A DNA stretch of 64,000 bases from Nostoc sp. CHAB 5824 (GCF_020829665.1 NZ_JAIVFT010000002.1:558001-622000); one strand, 5' to 3'; positions 1-9,868 are shown, counted from the first letter of the stretch. A program made the numbers and translations. The notes: generated by a model not told the origin, from the sequence alone.

Positions 1-51
1 GCAGGCACGCGTAGAGCTATAATTTGAGGCAAAGGATTCTAAACTGAAAGC

Positions 52-414
52 ATGACAACAGTAGCAATCTTGCCAATCTTTGATACTGATGGTGAACAAA
101 CTTATCGCGCCATTGCAGGGGATAAGCACTCTGTTGGCAAAACTGCGGGGCAAGCCCTAGATGCGTTAACTACTCAGTTGGGTGAAACGGAGTTTAGCGC
201 ACTGCTTGTCATTCAAAACTTTAGCCCTGATCCGTTTTTCAATGCTAAACAACAAAAACGGTTATCGGAATTGATGAGTTTATGGCGGTTGGCACGAGAT
301 CAGGGGCAAGCATTGCCACCAGAGCAACAAGCAGAGTTGGATACTTTGGTTGAGGTTGAATTAAAAGCAGCAGCAGCCCGAACAGCTGCATTGATACAGC
401 AAGAGAGTTTGTGA
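52..414 (+). CDS. hypothetical protein coupled to HNH nuclease gene
   Basis: This is a 120-residue soluble protein of no family I can name. The N-terminal half looks like a small alpha/beta domain beginning AILPIFDTDGEQTYRAIAG; the C-terminal 40 residues are charged and Ala-rich and probably helical. There is no signal peptide or membrane segment. Its TGA stop overlaps the GTG start of the downstream HNH nuclease gene in a GTGA, which implies translational coupling and a shared function. A partner or regulator of the nuclease is the natural inference, but nothing in the sequence proves it. The ATG start has only a weak ribosome site upstream. Confidence 0.7.
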   Translation: MTTVAILPIFDTDGEQTYRAIAGDKHSVGKTAGQALDALTTQLGETEFSALLVIQNFSPDPFFNAKQQKRLSELMSLWRLARDQGQALPPEQQAELDTLVEVELKAAAARTAALIQQESL

Positions 415-812
415 ATCGGTATTACGCTGCGATCGCTGGGCGTGCCAACCATCGTTGTGAGTACTGCCAAGCCCCTGAACTAATCTTTAATTTTCCATTT
501 GAGGTTGAGCATATCATCCCGCTCTCTCGGCAAGGTGAAAATGACGAAGCAAATTTAGCCCTTGCGTGTCGCTCCTGTAATCTTCGTAAAGGAACTCGTA
601 TTAGTGGCATTATGCCTGCTTCCAACATTGAAGTTATTTTTTTTCATCCCAGACAGCATAAGTGGAGTGAGCATTTTCAGGTTGATACTCAATCTGGCAA
701 GATTATAGGCATTACTTCGTCTGGAAAAGTCACTATCGAATATTTGGAGATGAACAGTGCTTCTCAAGTGGCAGCCCGACAATTATGGATTCGCTTGGGT
801 TTGTTTCCATAG
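411..812 (+). CDS. HNH endonuclease family protein
   Basis: This 133-residue protein carries a compact HNH nuclease motif. C16-x2-C19 and C53-x2-C56 form the zinc-binding pairs, and the E33-H34-I-I-P stretch holds the catalytic histidine; NLALACRSCNLRKGT completes the beta-beta-alpha-metal fold. The family cuts or nicks DNA and occurs in mobile, restriction and cyanobacterial accessory settings. The GTG start overlaps the stop of the preceding gene by four bases, so the two are translated together. The C-terminal 60 residues, rich in beta strands, match no motif I know. No methyltransferase lies nearby, so a restriction role is not supported by context. Confidence 0.88.
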   Translation: MNRYYAAIAGRANHRCEYCQAPELIFNFPFEVEHIIPLSRQGENDEANLALACRSCNLRKGTRISGIMPASNIEVIFFHPRQHKWSEHFQVDTQSGKIIGITSSGKVTIEYLEMNSASQVAARQLWIRLGLFP

Positions 813-1047
813 TCATACAGCTTGATTTAATACAACTTCAGGTATTGCGTTAAGTACAATGAGCAAGAATCGTCCATAGGAAAATCGGAACTAGGGGAAA
901 ATACCACTTTCACAAGATGTGAACACCGATCTAGGCGATCGCTCTGCTGTTCATACAATATCTATTGAGAACAGAAATTTTATTTACTTGGTGTTCTGGT
1001 GGTAGCCTGCGACAAGCCACTCTGCCTCTACGTTCCTGAAAAAGCCT

Positions 1048-3666
1048 ATGCAACCTACTAATCCTAACCAATTTACAGAAAAAGCCTGGGAAGCGATCGC
1101 CCATACCCCGGATATTGTTAAACAATATCAACAACAGCAGATAGAAAGCGAACACCTGATGAAAGCGCTGCTAGAACAAGATGGTCTAGCAACTGGGATT
1201 CTCACTAAGGCGGATGTTAACCTCCAAAAACTGCGTGATCGCACTGAACAATTTTTCCAACGTCAGCCGAAAGTATCCGGTACTAGCAGTTCTGTCTACT
1301 TGGGACGCAGCTTAGATACACTTCTAGATCGAGCAGACGGATATCGCAAAGAGTTTCAAGACGAATATATTTCAATTGAACACTTATTGCTGGCTTACGC
1401 TAAAGATGACCGCTTTGGCAAAGCTTTATTCCAAGAATTCGGTTTAGACGAAGGCAAGCTAAAAAATATTATTAAACAAGTTCGAGGGAGCCAAAAAGTG
1501 ACCGACCAAAATCCAGAAGGCAAATATGAAGCACTGGAAAAATACGGGCGTGACCTTACAGAAGCCGCGCGTAAAGGTCAACTCGATCCAGTGATTGGGC
1601 GAGATGATGAGATTCGTCGCACTGTGCAAATTCTCTCTCGCCGCACCAAAAATAACCCTGTGCTAATTGGTGAACCAGGTGTTGGTAAAACTGCGATCGC
1701 TGAAGGATTAGCACAGCGCATTATCGCAGGTGATGTACCCCAATCCCTCAAAGACCGCAAGCTGATTTCTTTAGATATGGGTGCTTTGATTGCAGGGGCA
1801 AAATTCCGGGGTGAATTTGAAGAACGCCTGAAAGCAGTATTAAAAGAAGTTACTGAATCTGGCGGCAATATTGTTTTATTTATTGATGAAATTCACACCG
1901 TTGTCGGCGCTGGTGCAACCCAAGGCGCGATGGATGCTGGTAACTTGTTAAAACCAATGTTGGCGCGGGGCGAATTGCGGTGTATTGGGGCGACAACTCT
2001 GGATGAATACCGCAAACATATCGAAAAAGATGCCGCACTAGAAAGACGTTTCCAGCAGGTTTATGTCGATCAGCCCAGTGTAGAAGATAGTATTTCGATT
2101 TTGCGCGGGTTGAGAGAACGTTATGAAAACCATCACGGGGTGAAGATTTCTGATAGTGCTTTAGTTGCAGCAGCCGTATTGTCGAGTCGTTATATTAGCG
2201 ATCGCTTCCTACCAGATAAAGCCATTGACTTGGTAGATGAAGCCGCCGCAAGATTAAAAATGGAGATTACTTCCAAACCAGAAGAACTCGACGAAATTGA
2301 TCGTAAGATTCTGCAATTGGAAATGGAGAAGCTTTCGCTGAAAAAGGAAAGTGATGCAGCTTCTCGTGAACGTCTAGAAAAATTAGAAAAAGAAATTGCC
2401 GATCTCAAAGAAGAACAAAGAACCCTGAATACTCAATGGCAGTCTGAAAAAGATATCATTGACAAAATTCAATCGGTTAAAAAAGAGATTGAACGGGTCA
2501 ACTTAGAGATTCAGCAAGCAGAACGCGACTACGACCTTAACCGTGCTGCTGAGTTGAAATACGGCAATTTAACCAGTTTGCATCGTCAATTGGAAGCAGT
2601 CGAAGCTGAATTGGCAAGCGCTCAAAGAAGTGGTAAATCACTATTACGAGAAGAAGTCACAGAAGCTGATATTGCCGAAATTATTTCTAAATGGACAGGA
2701 ATTCCTATTAGCAAGTTGGTGGAATCGGAAAAAGAAAAACTGCTGCATTTAGAAGATGAACTGCACCGCCGCGTAGTTGGACAAGAAGAAGCAGTCACAG
2801 CTGTAGCGGATGCAATTCAGCGATCGCGGGCTGGACTGGCTGATCCCAATCGTCCCATCGCTAGCTTTATTTTCCTTGGACCGACCGGTGTGGGTAAAAC
2901 CGAGTTGGCGAAAGCGCTGGCGGCGTATATGTTCGATAGCGAAGATGCGCTGGTGCGAATCGATATGTCAGAGTATATGGAGAAACACGCCGTTTCTCGT
3001 TTAATTGGTGCGCCTCCAGGATACGTGGGTTACGAAGAAGGGGGACAACTAACAGAAGCGATTCGCCGCCGTCCTTACTCAGTAATTCTCTTTGATGAAA
3101 TCGAGAAAGCACATCCCGATGTCTTTAATATCTTCCTGCAAATTCTTGATGATGGTCGCGTCACTGATGCCCAAGGTCATAAGGTGGACTTCAAGAACGC
3201 TATTATTATCATGACCAGCAACATTGGTTCACAGTACATTCTTGATGTCGCTGGGGATAACGCCCACTACGACGAAATGCGTCGTCGGGTGATGGAAGCG
3301 ATGCGAAATAGCTTCCGTCCAGAGTTCCTGAACCGGATTGACGAAATCATCATCTTCCACGGCTTAGATAAGAAGGAATTGCGGCATATTGTGCTATTGC
3401 AAGTTGAGAGACTACGCCAAAGACTTAGCGATCGCAAAATATCTCTCAAGCTCTCCGATGCTGCACTTGACTTTTTAGCAGAAGTAGGGTATGACCCAGT
3501 ATATGGGGCACGTCCACTGAAGCGAGCCATTCAGCGAGAGTTAGAAACTCAAATTGCTAAAGCCATCTTGCGCGGTGAATTCACCGATGGCAACACCATC
3601 TTTGTAGATGTGCAAAATGAGCGTCTTTCTTTTAGTCGCTTACCTGCTGAAGTTTTTACCAGGTAA
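1048..3666 (+). CDS. clpB: ATP-dependent chaperone ClpB
   Basis: This 872-residue protein is a full-length ClpB/Hsp104-type disaggregase, which works with DnaK to pull proteins out of aggregates in the cytoplasm. The order is: Clp N domain (about 1-150), first AAA+ module with Walker A GEPGVGKT at 208-215 and Walker B LFIDE, a middle coiled coil (about 400-530) that separates ClpB from ClpA and ClpC, and a second AAA+ module with GPTGVGKT at 611-618 and the EYMEKH segment, then the C-terminal domain. The length agrees with the family. An intrinsic terminator follows immediately, so the gene is probably a single unit. Filamentous cyanobacteria often have two clpB copies; which one this is cannot be decided here. 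Confidence 0.97.
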   Translation: MQPTNPNQFTEKAWEAIAHTPDIVKQYQQQQIESEHLMKALLEQDGLATGILTKADVNLQKLRDRTEQFFQRQPKVSGTSSSVYLGRSLDTLLDRADGYRKEFQDEYISIEHLLLAYAKDDRFGKALFQEFGLDEGKLKNIIKQVRGSQKVTDQNPEGKYEALEKYGRDLTEAARKGQLDPVIGRDDEIRRTVQILSRRTKNNPVLIGEPGVGKTAIAEGLAQRIIAGDVPQSLKDRKLISLDMGALIAGAKFRGEFEERLKAVLKEVTESGGNIVLFIDEIHTVVGAGATQGAMDAGNLLKPMLARGELRCIGATTLDEYRKHIEKDAALERRFQQVYVDQPSVEDSISILRGLRERYENHHGVKISDSALVAAAVLSSRYISDRFLPDKAIDLVDEAAARLKMEITSKPEELDEIDRKILQLEMEKLSLKKESDAASRERLEKLEKEIADLKEEQRTLNTQWQSEKDIIDKIQSVKKEIERVNLEIQQAERDYDLNRAAELKYGNLTSLHRQLEAVEAELASAQRSGKSLLREEVTEADIAEIISKWTGIPISKLVESEKEKLLHLEDELHRRVVGQEEAVTAVADAIQRSRAGLADPNRPIASFIFLGPTGVGKTELAKALAAYMFDSEDALVRIDMSEYMEKHAVSRLIGAPPGYVGYEEGGQLTEAIRRRPYSVILFDEIEKAHPDVFNIFLQILDDGRVTDAQGHKVDFKNAIIIMTSNIGSQYILDVAGDNAHYDEMRRRVMEAMRNSFRPEFLNRIDEIIIFHGLDKKELRHIVLLQVERLRQRLSDRKISLKLSDAALDFLAEVGYDPVYGARPLKRAIQRELETQIAKAILRGEFTDGNTIFVDVQNERLSFSRLPAEVFTR

Positions 3667-3683
3667 ATTGAAGATCATCTGAT

Positions 3684-3725
3684 GCCAAGACGCAAAGTCA
3701 AACAAGAGCGTCTTGGCGTTTTTTT
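3684..3725 (+). terminator. intrinsic terminator of clpB
   Basis: A perfect 10-bp stem, GCCAAGACGC (3684-3693) pairing with GCGTCTTGGC (3708-3717), is followed by G and a run of T. It lies 17 bases after the clpB stop codon, the expected place and orientation for a Rho-independent terminator. It may also serve the convergent gene on the minus strand. Confidence 0.85.
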
Positions 3726-3748
3726 GTGAAACATTCGTGGGGTAATAA

Positions 3749-4315
3749 TTACGAATTATTTTGACCCTTACAAAGTACTTGTCGCATTTTACGCATATTT
3801 GCAGGTAACTCTAAGTTCATTGCTTGTTGAATGAAAATTGACGGAATTGGAATAAGAGGTGTAGCTTGCACACTATAAGCTAGCATCGTACCATTACCGC
3901 AATCTTTTAGTTCTAAATGAGCGTTAAAGTCTTCAAAAGTTCCTTTTTCCATGCGAAATTGGATTTGTTGCCCTAGCACTTCTACAACGTTGAGGTAAAT
4001 TTCAACTTGAGCTGTGAAAAAGAAAAAGGCTTTTTGTGCTGCTTGATACAGGCGTTTGACTTCACCTTTGTGTGATATCTCGCTTTTAGTGATATCTGGA
4101 AAATATTGCACCCACCGAGGGTAATCAGTTAATTGCTGCCAGACTTGCGATCGCACCATCGGCAAATACATCCAGGCTGTGACAGCGCCACCCCACATTT
4201 TATGGGATCGCGTTTCTACCAAAATTTCACCCTGCACCAGCAACATTTGCTTGTCTTGACTCCAAGCCATATCTGAACCTGCAATAATTGAGTCTGAGAT
4301 ATGAGACGCAGACAT
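3749..4315 (-). CDS. SRPBCC (START-like) family protein
   Basis: This 188-residue soluble protein resembles the cyclase/dehydrase or coenzyme Q-binding branch of the SRPBCC fold. The pattern VWQQLTDYPRWVQYFPDITKSE, a strand-rich centre and a long C-terminal helix (IPSIFIQQAMNLELPANMRKMR) are typical. Members hold a hydrophobic ligand in a deep cavity; the ligand here is unknown. It converges on clpB and sits alone. It has no signal peptide. The start chosen, MSASHISDS, is the first ATG; a start nearer MAWSQDKQ is possible. Confidence 0.75.
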   Translation of the reverse strand: MSASHISDSIIAGSDMAWSQDKQMLLVQGEILVETRSHKMWGGAVTAWMYLPMVRSQVWQQLTDYPRWVQYFPDITKSEISHKGEVKRLYQAAQKAFFFFTAQVEIYLNVVEVLGQQIQFRMEKGTFEDFNAHLELKDCGNGTMLAYSVQATPLIPIPSIFIQQAMNLELPANMRKMRQVLCKGQNNS

Positions 4316-4842
4316 AATGATTTTAGTTACTCCTCAACTCACCCACCTAAATAGAGTTGAAACTACAAGCCATAAAACTTGATTTAGATCCAACCCACTA
4401 AATTTTAGTTCTAGTGTAATGCCTATCTTTTCCGGAAAGGATGATTTTTTGGTAATTATTTGAGTCACTTTACTGGAAAAACTGTATTTCTTATCAGAAT
4501 TAACACAATTAATGCTGAAGTGAGTTTTATCAGAGCGATACTTGTAGATGAAAAACTGCGTTGTTAACAGCTAGAATGGCACAAACACCACCTAATATCA
4601 AGCACCTTGCCCCAACATTTGGATAGCATCTCTCGATTTTTACGTGTTATTTCTGATGAAACTGCAACTTCATCAGAACTTCATATCTTAATTATTAATA
4701 GACTTCTAGCAGTTGTGGGGTAAGGGGTAAAGGGTAAAGGGAAAAGCGGCGATAGAATTACCCTTTCCCCAAGAGTGCAAAAATAGTTTTGCAAGAGGTC
4801 TAATATCAAGTGTAATGTCTGTTGAGTTGAGAGGAAAAGTAA
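4316..4842. other. intergenic region without a recognised gene
   Basis: This 527-base gap separates two divergently oriented genes. It is AT-rich and holds no credible coding frame. Near 4717-4743 there is a short G/A-rich tandem repeat of GGGTAAA type, one of several heptamer repeat clusters in the window. Promoters for both neighbours must lie here, but no convincing -35/-10 pair was identified. Confidence 0.6.
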
Positions 4843-5037
4843 GTGAGTCAATCTTCTTTAAATCGTAGATTAATCCAGATTTTCGGTATTCTTCTCGGCG
4901 TTAGCGTCGCTGTCTGGGTACTGAGAGGCTTTGGTATTCTCACTTTTATTCCAGGTGGAATAATTTGGCTACTACTATTAGGGGCGATCGCAATTGCGAT
5001 TATCAGTTACGCCCAAAGGACTTGGTGGCGTATTTAG
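4843..5037 (+). CDS. small two-helix membrane protein
   Basis: This 64-residue protein has two predicted membrane helices (about residues 10-28 and 33-54), separated by a short Pro-Gly turn, and ends YAQRTWWRI. It starts at GTG with a clear GAGGAAAAG ribosome site about six bases upstream, which supports expression. No family is recognised. Immediately after the stop lies a heptamer tandem repeat. Confidence 0.7.
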   Translation: MSQSSLNRRLIQIFGILLGVSVAVWVLRGFGILTFIPGGIIWLLLLGAIAIAIISYAQRTWWRI

Positions 5038-5043
5038 TCATTT

Positions 5044-5081
5044 GTCATTGGTCATTGGTCATTGGTCATTGGTCATTGGTC
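5044..5081. repeat. heptanucleotide tandem repeat (GTCATTG)5
   Basis: Five perfect head-to-tail copies of GTCATTG plus three bases follow the preceding stop codon. This is the short tandemly repeated repetitive (STRR) type known from Nostoc and Anabaena genomes. It has no open coding function. Confidence 0.92.
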
Positions 5082-5154
5082 TAAGATACAAGAGTTTTTG
5101 GTATATACTGCGCCACTCCTGGGCGAAAAAAACTAATGATATCGAACTAATTAA

Positions 5155-5194
5155 AACCACGTCCCAAGCGATGCCGTTGGGTGGGCGTGGTTTC
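5155..5194. repeat. imperfect inverted repeat, hairpin-forming
   Basis: The arms AACCACGTCCCAA and TTGGGTGGGCGTGGTT pair imperfectly around a short loop (GCGATGCCG). It sits about 95 bases before the rubredoxin gene and could be a terminator for the preceding small gene or a dispersed palindromic repeat. There is no strong T run after it. Confidence 0.5.
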
Positions 5195-5288
5195 TCTTGG
5201 ACTAATGATTAATGACTAAGCCTATTTTGACTAACTACCAGAAGTATTTAATACTGAAAATGCCAACAATTTACTAGAGGAAACGAAG

Positions 5289-5453
5289 ATGGCAAAGTAT
5301 ATATGTACTGTTTGTAGCTATGTCTATGATCCAGAAGTAGGCGATCCAGATAGCGGTATAGAACCGGGAACAGCTTTTGAAGATATACCAGAGGATTGGA
5401 TATGTCCGACTTGCGGTGCGACAAAAGAGGATTTTGAACCTGATGAAGAGTGA
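5289..5453 (+). CDS. rubredoxin
   Basis: This 54-residue protein is a classic rubredoxin, a one-iron electron carrier. The iron is held by C6-x2-C9 ([11 protein letters not shown]) and C39-x2-C42 ([13 protein letters not shown]), with the usual conserved aromatics and acidic residues between. It ends in an acidic tail and lacks the C-terminal membrane anchor of the photosystem-II-associated RubA, so it is probably soluble. The ATG is preceded by a good ribosome site, AGAGGAAACGAAG. A flavoprotein gene starts 45 bases downstream on the same strand; whether rubredoxin serves it is unknown. Confidence 0.95.
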   Translation: MAKYICTVCSYVYDPEVGDPDSGIEPGTAFEDIPEDWICPTCGATKEDFEPDEE

Positions 5454-5498
5454 AAAGAACAGCTAGCCTAGAGAGTAGGTGCTGTAAAAGAGATATTT

Positions 5499-6737
5499 TT
5501 GAAATTGTTACCGTTACAAATTGTAGTTATTGGGGGTGGGGCAGCGGGATTTTTTGGCGCGATCGCTTGTGCTAAAGCCAATCCTCAAGCCCAAGTTACT
5601 TTACTCGAAGCTAGTCGCCAACCCCTAGCGAAAGTGCTAATTTCTGGTGGCGGACGCTGCAACGTTACTCACGCTTGCTTTGACCCTGAGGAATTAGTGC
5701 AAAATTACCCCAGAGGTGCAAAAGCTTTGCGGGGTGCTTTGACTCGCTTTGGCCCTCAAGATACAGTAGCTTGGTTTGCTGCTGGTGGAGTCTATCTAAA
5801 AACTGAAGCTGATGGCCGGATGTTTCCTGTCACCAATACTTCAGAAACCATTGTGGAATGTCTGATCAAAGCGGTGGCGACATCTGGGGTAAAACTCCGT
5901 ATTGGTACACATGTAACTTCAGTGACCGCAGCAGATGGGGGATTTGATATTCTCCTGAAATCGGGAGACACGATTAAATGCGATCGCCTGCTTCTTGCAA
6001 CCGGCAGCAGCCTTGTGGGTTATAAAATTGTCCGAGAGTTAGGTCATAAAATTGAACCACCAGTACCCTCTTTATTTACCTTCAACATTCTCGATCAAAA
6101 GCTGAGAGAATTGGCTGGAGTTAGCGTTAACCCTTCCCAATTACGGTTGTCTGCGGGCGGAAAATCCCAATTACAACAAACTGGGCCATTACTAATTACC
6201 CATTGGGGTTTAAGTGGCCCGGCTGTTTTGAAACTTTCTGCTTGGGGTGCAAGAGTTCTGCACGAAAGCCACTATCAAGCCACATTATTGATTAATTGGC
6301 TGCCTGATTTGCACCAAGAACAAGTGCGAGAGAAAATTTTAGCAGTTAAGGATGAATGGGGAAAAAAAGCGATCGCATTGCATCGCGGTGTTGATCTACC
6401 CCATCGTCTCTGGCAATATATCATTGCCCGTGCAGGCATTACCACAGAAGACCGTTGGGCGGAAATATCTAGTAAAACTTTAAATCAACTGCTGCAAGAA
6501 CTTACTCAAGGGCAATACTTAATCAACGGCAAAGGAGCCTTCAAAGAAGAATTTGTTACCTGTGGCGGCGTCAACCTCAAAGAAATCAACTTCAAAACGA
6601 TGGAAAGTAGGTTAGTTCCTGGTCTTTATTTTGCCGGAGAAATCTTAGATATTGATGGTGTCACCGGTGGGTTTAACTTCCAAAGTGCTTGGACAACGGG
6701 GTATTTAGCAGGTGTGGCAATGGGAACTAATTCGTAA
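5499..6737 (+). CDS. NAD(P)/FAD-dependent oxidoreductase, HI0933/YhiN family
   Basis: This 412-residue flavoprotein belongs to the HI0933-like (BaiN/YhiN) family. The N-terminal Rossmann motif is VVIGGGAAGFFGAIA, followed by the family signature KVLISGGGRCNVTH near residue 50 and a C-terminal FAD-contact segment, YFAGEILDIDGVTGGFNFQSAW. The reaction of most members is unsettled; some reduce activated alkenes. It starts at TTG, and no in-frame ATG lies close enough upstream of the dinucleotide-binding strand. It lies just after rubredoxin on the same strand, a possible electron partner by position only. Confidence 0.9.
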   Translation: MKLLPLQIVVIGGGAAGFFGAIACAKANPQAQVTLLEASRQPLAKVLISGGGRCNVTHACFDPEELVQNYPRGAKALRGALTRFGPQDTVAWFAAGGVYLKTEADGRMFPVTNTSETIVECLIKAVATSGVKLRIGTHVTSVTAADGGFDILLKSGDTIKCDRLLLATGSSLVGYKIVRELGHKIEPPVPSLFTFNILDQKLRELAGVSVNPSQLRLSAGGKSQLQQTGPLLITHWGLSGPAVLKLSAWGARVLHESHYQATLLINWLPDLHQEQVREKILAVKDEWGKKAIALHRGVDLPHRLWQYIIARAGITTEDRWAEISSKTLNQLLQELTQGQYLINGKGAFKEEFVTCGGVNLKEINFKTMESRLVPGLYFAGEILDIDGVTGGFNFQSAWTTGYLAGVAMGTNS

Positions 6738-6779
6738 TTCGTAATTACGGTTTAGCTAAGGAGAATCATAGGTTGGGGA

Positions 6780-6822
6780 GCCACTGCGAAGAAAGCGGTT
6801 TCCCGACTTAAAGCAAGTGGCG
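6780..6822. repeat. dispersed palindromic repeat
   Basis: The stretch runs from GCCACTGCG to CAAGTGGCG, with a central GCGGTTTCCCGACTT block. The arms GCCACT and AGTGGC pair. I recognise this as a repeat type common between genes of Nostoc-like cyanobacteria. It lies between the flavoprotein gene and lpxD. Confidence 0.6.
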
Positions 6823-6931
6823 TTTGAGGAACAAAACCCAACTATGGTTTTTGATGCTAACTGAACCGTAATGGAGCATAAAGAGGGAAAATTGTCTTGC
6901 CATTGTAGATCAATTTTGAATACACCCAACA

Positions 6932-7981
6932 ATGAAATTCAGCGAAATCCTCCGCCAATTTGGTGATGCCGCTACCAATCATAGCCTGACTAGCAACCCA
7001 GACCATGACCCAGAAATTACAGGGGTAGCAGCTATTGATGAAGCTACCATTGGTACTCTCAGCTACGTAGAAGGGGCAAAATTTGGGTCTTTTATTGGTA
7101 AGACTGATGCTAGTGCTTTAATTTTGCCCCAGGACGAAAAATTACAGGCACTTGCACAAGAGAGCGGTATTGTCTGGATAGCGACCTCAGATCCGCGACT
7201 GTTATTTGCCAAAGCGATCGCACTTTTTTACCAGCCATATCGCCCCGTCCCAGAAATTCATCCCACTGCTGTAATTCACTCTACGGCAAAAGTTGGTAAT
7301 GATGTTTACATTGGCCCCCATGCTGTGATACAGGATGGGGTGGAAATTGGCGATGGCGCAATTATCCATCCCAATGTGGTGATTTATCCAGATGCCAAAA
7401 TAGGCGATCGCACCACCTTACACGCCAACTGTACCATCCATGAACGCACCCGCGTTGGTTCAGATTGTGTGATTCACAGTGGTGCTGTTATCGGTGCAGA
7501 AGGATTTGGTTTTGTTCCTACCCGTACTGGTTGGTTAAAAATGGAACAATCCGGCTATACAGTCTTAGAAGATGGCGTGGAAGTTGGCTGTAACAGTGCC
7601 ATTGATCGCCCAGCCGTCGGAGAAACACGGATAGGTCGCAATACAGTAATTGATAACTTAGTGCAAATAGGTCACGGTTGCCAAATCGGTTCTGGTTGTG
7701 CGATCGCAGGTCAGGTTGGCATGGCAGGAGGTGTTAAACTAGGTAACCGCGTTATTTTAGGTGGACAAACAGGAATAGCCAATCAAGTGAAGATCGGAGA
7801 TGGGGCGATGACATCTGCTCAAACTGGAATTCACAGCGATGTTGCATCAGGAGAAGTTGTCTGCGGAAGTCCAGCCATTCCTTACAAACTATATCTCAAG
7901 GTATGTGCTGTTTATAGTCGCCTGCCAGATATGTATCAATCACTAAAACAACTGCAACGTAAATTCAATAGCAATGATTAA
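6932..7981 (+). CDS. lpxD: UDP-3-O-(3-hydroxyacyl)glucosamine N-acyltransferase LpxD
   Basis: LpxD transfers a 3-hydroxyacyl chain from acyl-ACP to the amino group of UDP-3-O-acylglucosamine, the third step of lipid A synthesis, in the cytoplasm. The 349-residue protein has the N-terminal uridine-binding domain (about 1-100), then a long run of hexapeptide repeats (about 105-300) forming a left-handed beta helix, and a C-terminal helix. The catalytic histidine is H248 in NLVQIGHGC. Length is normal. It stands alone here; lpxC, fabZ and lpxA are not in the window. Confidence 0.95.
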   Translation: MKFSEILRQFGDAATNHSLTSNPDHDPEITGVAAIDEATIGTLSYVEGAKFGSFIGKTDASALILPQDEKLQALAQESGIVWIATSDPRLLFAKAIALFYQPYRPVPEIHPTAVIHSTAKVGNDVYIGPHAVIQDGVEIGDGAIIHPNVVIYPDAKIGDRTTLHANCTIHERTRVGSDCVIHSGAVIGAEGFGFVPTRTGWLKMEQSGYTVLEDGVEVGCNSAIDRPAVGETRIGRNTVIDNLVQIGHGCQIGSGCAIAGQVGMAGGVKLGNRVILGGQTGIANQVKIGDGAMTSAQTGIHSDVASGEVVCGSPAIPYKLYLKVCAVYSRLPDMYQSLKQLQRKFNSND

Positions 7982-8027
7982 TAGGAGCTAGTAAGTTAAA
8001 AGGTAAAAGTAAAAAGAGAAGAAAGAC

Positions 8028-8233
8028 TTAGAGGATGTTTGAAAAGTATTTGGCTTAGGACTTACGCAGAAAAGATCCCCCAACCCCCTTAAAAAGTTGG
8101 CTCTTTCAGATCCCCCCCTTTTTAAGGGGAGCCAGCGCGGTCTTGGGGTCTCCCCAAGTGGAGCGACTGGCGTGGGTTAGGGGGGATCTAAAACTTTTGA
8201 TACCGACAAGAGGACTTTTCAAACATCCTCTTA
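8028..8233. mobile_element. 200-bp MITE-like element with TTA target duplication
   Basis: The element spans 8031-8230. Its ends are perfect 17-bp inverted repeats: GAGGATGTTTGAAAAGT at 8031-8047 and its complement at 8214-8230. It is flanked by TTA on both sides (8028-8030 and 8231-8233), consistent with a three-base target duplication. There is no transposase gene inside. The interior contains further inverted segments with a GATCCCCC core. GAG termini plus a TNA duplication fit the IS1031 subgroup of the IS5 family, so it may be a non-autonomous derivative; that assignment is inference. Confidence 0.8.
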
Positions 8234-8310
8234 GATCCCCAACCTCTTGAAGAAATCGGCGATCTTGGGCAGTGTCATATTCAAACAAAAACAGCAACAT
8301 TCAAACTTAG

Positions 8311-8529
8311 AACTCGGAAATTGAGTCTTTGAACTCGGAAGTTGAGCTTCTGAACTCGGAAGTTGAGCTTCTGAACTCGGAAGTTGAGCCTCTGAACTCG
8401 GAAGTTGAGCCTCTGAACTCGGAAGTTGAGCCTCTGAACTCGGAAGTTGAGCCTTTGAACTCGGAAGTTGAGCCTTTGAACTCGGAAGTTGAGCTTCTGA
8501 ACTCGGAAGTTGAGCCTTTGAACTCGGAA
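8311..8529. repeat. 21-bp tandem repeat, ten copies plus a partial
   Basis: Ten head-to-tail units of 21 bases plus nine bases of an eleventh begin at 8311. Each unit starts AACTCGGAAGTTGAG and ends CCTCTG or a close variant (CTTCTG, CCTTTG). Variation is confined to a few positions. The plus strand reads through as NSEVEPL repeated, but only a TTG start is available, there is no ribosome site, and the frame ends right after the array, so it is not treated as a gene. Confidence 0.92.
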
Positions 8530-8544
8530 TGTCCAGTTTAGAAA

Positions 8545-9450
8545 TTAAAATCCTAACTTTTCCAGCACTGGCTTTGTGGAAACAACGTGGCGTTCTAAAC
8601 CCAGTTCTTTTGGACTAACCCCAAGTGCCAAAGCAATCAACTGAGATAAATGCAACACCGGTAAACCTAGCTTCTGTTCAATAACCTTTTCTACCTCTGG
8701 CTGACGCGAATCTAAATTTAAGTGGCACAGTGGACAAGGTGTAACTATACAGTCAGCACCAGAAGTCAAAGCGTCTTGAATATGCATCCCCGCCATCTTG
8801 AAAGATTGAGTAGTGGCATAGCTAGCAAGGGGCCAACCACAACATTGCGTCCGGCCTCGGTAATAAATTGGTGTTGCACCCACCGCCCGAAACATATTTT
8901 CCATCGCTTCTGGTTGGAAGGGGTCGTCATAGGGCATAGATTTTTGGGCGCGGAGGAGATAACAGCCATAAAAAGCCGCGCATTTTAATCCAGTTAACTT
9001 CCGGGTGACACGTTTGCTAATTTCCTCTAAACCGTAATCTGTTACCAAAGCGTAGAGGAGATGTTTTACGTCGGTACTGCCACGATAAGGCGAACAGCCT
9101 TCTTTGTGCAGTAAGCCATTAACCTGTTCAATGTAGGCAGGGTCAGAAGTCTTACATTCTTTCAGGTGTTCGTTAACATGACCAATAACACCTTGACAAG
9201 TACTGCAATGGGTAAGTAAGGGTAGATTTAATTCTTCTGCTAGGGCAATATTTCTGGCGTTGACTGTATCTTCTAGCAGTTGGGAATCTTCTTTAAATGT
9301 GCCAGAACCGCAGCAAGCAGCTTTTTTAAGTTCAACCAGTTCAATGCCCAGCGCTTGGGTAAGTGCTTGAGTTGACTGATAAAGTTCCCGACAGGCCCCT
9401 TGGGCAACACAACCGGGGAAGTAAGCGTATTTCAGTGTCTGAGATAGCAT
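8545..9450 (-). CDS. HdrB-like iron-sulfur subunit with two CCG domains
   Basis: This 301-residue protein has two cysteine-rich CCG domains (PF02754 type). The first carries [15 protein letters not shown] and THCSTC; the second [15 protein letters not shown] and TPCPLC. Such domains bind the unusual clusters of heterodisulfide reductase subunit B and of some succinate dehydrogenase (SdhE-type) subunits. In cyanobacteria, which lack methanogen cofactors, it is annotated as HdrB-like, and a role with a dehydrogenase complex is plausible but unproven. There is no membrane segment. No other Hdr or Sdh gene lies next to it. Confidence 0.88.
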   Translation of the reverse strand: MLSQTLKYAYFPGCVAQGACRELYQSTQALTQALGIELVELKKAACCGSGTFKEDSQLLEDTVNARNIALAEELNLPLLTHCSTCQGVIGHVNEHLKECKTSDPAYIEQVNGLLHKEGCSPYRGSTDVKHLLYALVTDYGLEEISKRVTRKLTGLKCAAFYGCYLLRAQKSMPYDDPFQPEAMENMFRAVGATPIYYRGRTQCCGWPLASYATTQSFKMAGMHIQDALTSGADCIVTPCPLCHLNLDSRQPEVEKVIEQKLGLPVLHLSQLIALALGVSPKELGLERHVVSTKPVLEKLGF

Positions 9451-9868
9451 AGAGGTATGTTCGAGTTAGAGCGATCGCTCTAAAACAATAACTGTTTTAT
9501 CATTCCTTGTTAGCACCATACTGATGTTTGACGTTTAGCGACCCTTTAACCGTCTAGGTTCAAAGCCGCAGCATCTACATATTCTTATTGCTAACAAGGC
9601 TGTAAATACTGATCGAGACATTGTAAAAAAATTTAGCAATAATTAGACAACCCAAGCATTTACACAGTATCGACGATGGCGTAGCCCTTTCTCCTACCGA
9701 ATTCCAAGAAAATTTACTCCATTCTTTTGAAGAACGGGAGGGGTTTTCTAACAGAAAAACCCTTGGTAGTATACGGGCGATCGCGCTTGACGATAAGATG
9801 TATATGCTCAAAACAATGTTTCCCGTAAAGAGCAGAACCTAGCAACTGGTTAAGGACTTTTATTATTT
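9451..9868. other. divergent promoter region between HdrB-like gene and acpP
   Basis: This 418-base gap separates two divergently transcribed genes and must hold both promoters. A near-perfect 10-bp hairpin (GGGGTTTTCT at 9740-9749 against AGAAAAACCC at 9753-9762) is the only clear structure. A reading frame across 9575-9811 on the minus strand looks like chance. Confidence 0.5.

Noticed and set aside
8329..8541. 70-codon open frame NSEVEPL repeated
   Set aside because: The frame is an effect of a 21-bp tandem repeat; it has only a TTG start, no ribosome site and no sequence beyond the array.
9575..9811. 78-codon minus-strand frame upstream of acpP
   Set aside because: Composition is not protein-like and it fills the divergent promoter region; no ribosome site.
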